NCBI GenBank assembly: GCA_963974345.1
Contig: CAXBBW010000001.1
Coordinates: forward strand, 186,001 to 250,000
DNA length: 64,000 nt
Direction: 5' to 3'
DNA from: RHLJ01 sp963974345
Lineage (GTDB): Bacteria; Bacteroidota; Rhodothermia; Balneolales; Balneolaceae
The stretch's first letter is position 1; the number at the start of each line of letters is the position of its first letter. Below are positions 62,932 through 64,000 of the stretch, one piece after another. The translations under genes and the position numbers were made by a program. The notes below the pieces were generated by a model. The model was not told the origin of the DNA. It did no database searches and saw only the letters and a list, made by a program, of their open reading frames with translations.

Positions 62932-63939
62932 TTGAAAGGCTTTAGCATAATTATAGTTACCTGGAACGGGTTAAAGCATTTAACTACCTTCCTTCCTTCG
63001 GTTGCTGCAACTAACTACGATGATTTTGAGATTATCCTTGCTGAAAATGCATCTAAAGATAAAACTGTTGAGTGGGTTAAAAGTAATTACCCTTCTGTGA
63101 AAATTGCTTCCTTCAATGAAAATTATGGATACACTGGTGGTAATAATCGTGCAGTTCCATTTGCTGAAAAGGAAATACTGCTTTTCTTAAACAATGATGT
63201 GAAAGTTGATCCTAACTGGTTACATGGAATTAATAAAGCCTTTGAAAGTGACAATGGAATTGCAGCGGTTCAACCCAAAATTCTCTCCTATAAAGACCCA
63301 GAATACTTTGAATACGCGGGTGCCGCAGGTGGTTATTTAGATAAGCTTGGCTATCCATTTTGCAGGGGTCGTTTACTAGATTCGATCGAAAAAGATGAAG
63401 GTCAATATGACACTGTTGAAGATATTTTTTGGGCTTCTGGAGCTGCTTTAGCAATAAAGAAAGATGTTTTTGAACAACTTGGTGGCTTTGATGAAGACTT
63501 CCAGTTCCATATGGAGGAAATCGATTTGTGCTGGAGAACATTGAATGCAAAACATAGAATTATTTACACACCAGAAAGTGTAGTCTATCATTTGGGCGGT
63601 GGATCTTTGCCAATGGGTTCTACTAGAAAAGTGTATTTCAATTTTAGGAACAACTTATTTATGCTTTGGAAAAATCTACCGGCAACTCAGCTTTGGTATA
63701 AAATTATTTTTCGCTTAGCTCTTGATGATATTGCAGCAATTCGGTCATTATTATCTGGAAAACCAAGAGAATTTGGAGCAATTATTAAAGCACAGATTCA
63801 TTTCTTTAAAAGCCTCCCTTCTATTCATAGAAAAAGAAATGAAATCCCGAATACTCCAAATGCCAATGTATTATCTCCTGTCCTTTTAATCTGGCAATAC
63901 TTTATTAGAGGAAAAAAGAAATTCAGCGACTTATTTTAA
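62932..63939 (+). CDS. Family 2 glycosyltransferase
   Basis: 335-aa GT-A enzyme. The nucleotide-sugar site is FSIIIVTWNGLKHL and AENASKDKTVEWV. The DxD-like motif is NNDVKVDPNWL, and the catalytic base region is GGFDEDFQFHMEEIDLCWR. The start is TTG, because no earlier ATG is in frame. This arrangement is typical of rhamnosyl- or galactosyl-transferases in polysaccharide synthesis; a C-terminal membrane-associated helix segment is possible (about 235-275). It runs directly into the next gene, 1 bp later. Confidence 0.9.
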   Translation: MKGFSIIIVTWNGLKHLTTFLPSVAATNYDDFEIILAENASKDKTVEWVKSNYPSVKIASFNENYGYTGGNNRAVPFAEKEILLFLNNDVKVDPNWLHGINKAFESDNGIAAVQPKILSYKDPEYFEYAGAAGGYLDKLGYPFCRGRLLDSIEKDEGQYDTVEDIFWASGAALAIKKDVFEQLGGFDEDFQFHMEEIDLCWRTLNAKHRIIYTPESVVYHLGGGSLPMGSTRKVYFNFRNNLFMLWKNLPATQLWYKIIFRLALDDIAAIRSLLSGKPREFGAIIKAQIHFFKSLPSIHRKRNEIPNTPNANVLSPVLLIWQYFIRGKKKFSDLF

Positions 63940-63940
63940 T

Positions 63941-64000
63941 ATGGATGTTGAAAAACATATCGATAAAGCAATCCCTTTAATCAAAAAATGGGGGTTTTCT
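63941..64000 (+). CDS. Start of an unidentified gene, cut by the window edge
   Basis: Twenty codons from ATG 63941, MDVEKHIDKAIPLIKKWGFS, in an open frame that runs out of the window. It begins 1 bp after the GT2 stop, so it belongs to that transcript. Twenty residues are too few for an assignment. Confidence 0.5.
   Translation, partial: MDVEKHIDKAIPLIKKWGFS

Noticed and set aside
1..64000. tRNA or rRNA genes, CRISPR arrays
   Set aside because: I looked through the spacers for T-loop-like motifs and evenly spaced repeats and saw none. A covariance search would be needed to exclude them fully.

Overview
The window is an A+T-rich, gene-dense stretch of bacterial chromosome. The gene set points to the Bacteroidota/Balneolota/Rhodothermota group: a GWxTD-family secreted protein, a PG_1098/THUMP-like methyltransferase, ProB without a PUA domain, a monomeric isocitrate dehydrogenase, a two-subunit 2-oxoacid:ferredoxin oxidoreductase, many lipoproteins, and almost no Shine-Dalgarno sequences. 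A marine, carotenoid-making, heterotrophic Balneola-like organism fits best. This is inferred from gene content, not from a marker gene. I see no rRNA, tRNA, CRISPR array, phage or classical insertion sequence.

Layout. 0-6.7 kb: bioB, korA-korB and a Kef-type antiporter. 6.7-14.5 kb is the accessory part: a membrane nucleotidyl cyclase, a very large secreted GH2 enzyme with an inserted LamG-like domain, a decayed second copy of the antiporter's 3' end, an orphan PD-(D/E)XK-like protein behind a perfect inverted repeat, and a small secreted protein. 14.5-19.7 kb: mtaB, a type-4-like uracil-DNA glycosylase, dnaB and a secreted M28 peptidase. 19.7-26.1 kb: a Ca2+/Na+ exchanger, a YdeI-like protein, a GIY-YIG gene enclosed by two identical inverted 28-bp palindromes, a QTMAN/GTDC1-like glycosyltransferase, mutL, a small membrane protein and a frameshifted membrane gene. 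26.2-34.5 kb: isocitrate dehydrogenase, a cupin, a GH10 xylanase, two divergent PH-like membrane proteins, an acyl-CoA carboxylase beta subunit and a GWxTD protein. 34.5-44.1 kb: pdxA, a methyltransferase, ftsE and queG on the plus strand, then an ECF sigma factor and a minus-strand series of ppx/gppA, prmA, a glutaminyl-cyclase-like M28 protein, an SDR, gatA and tatA. 44.2-53.5 kb: an Omp85 protein, a cyclic-nucleotide-binding protein, rlmD, a DbpA-like helicase, an SMP-30 protein, an aldo/keto reductase and a class C beta-lactamase-fold lipoprotein. 53.5-64 kb: a phosphofructokinase fossil, proA-proB, a cold-shock protein and RhlE-like helicase, a PAS histidine kinase, a THUMP-like methyltransferase, a carotenoid desaturase, a YfcE phosphodiesterase and a GT2 glycosyltransferase.

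How the genes fit together. RNA modification and translation quality are well represented (mtaB, queG, the QTMAN-like enzyme, rlmD, prmA, gatA, two DEAD-box helicases). QueG and a putative queuosine mannosyltransferase in one window suggest a glycosylated queuosine in a bacterium. Polysaccharide use is represented by the GH2 and GH10 enzymes.

Most unusual are the short palindromic repeats, several in spacers between convergent genes. At least three families recur here, and paired copies carry compensatory base changes. The 28-bp family brackets the GIY-YIG nuclease gene in opposite orientations and occurs again as a gene-less inverted doublet 6.5 kb away. That arrangement resembles the REP/RAYT relationship, but with a different nuclease, and is the best candidate here for an undescribed system.
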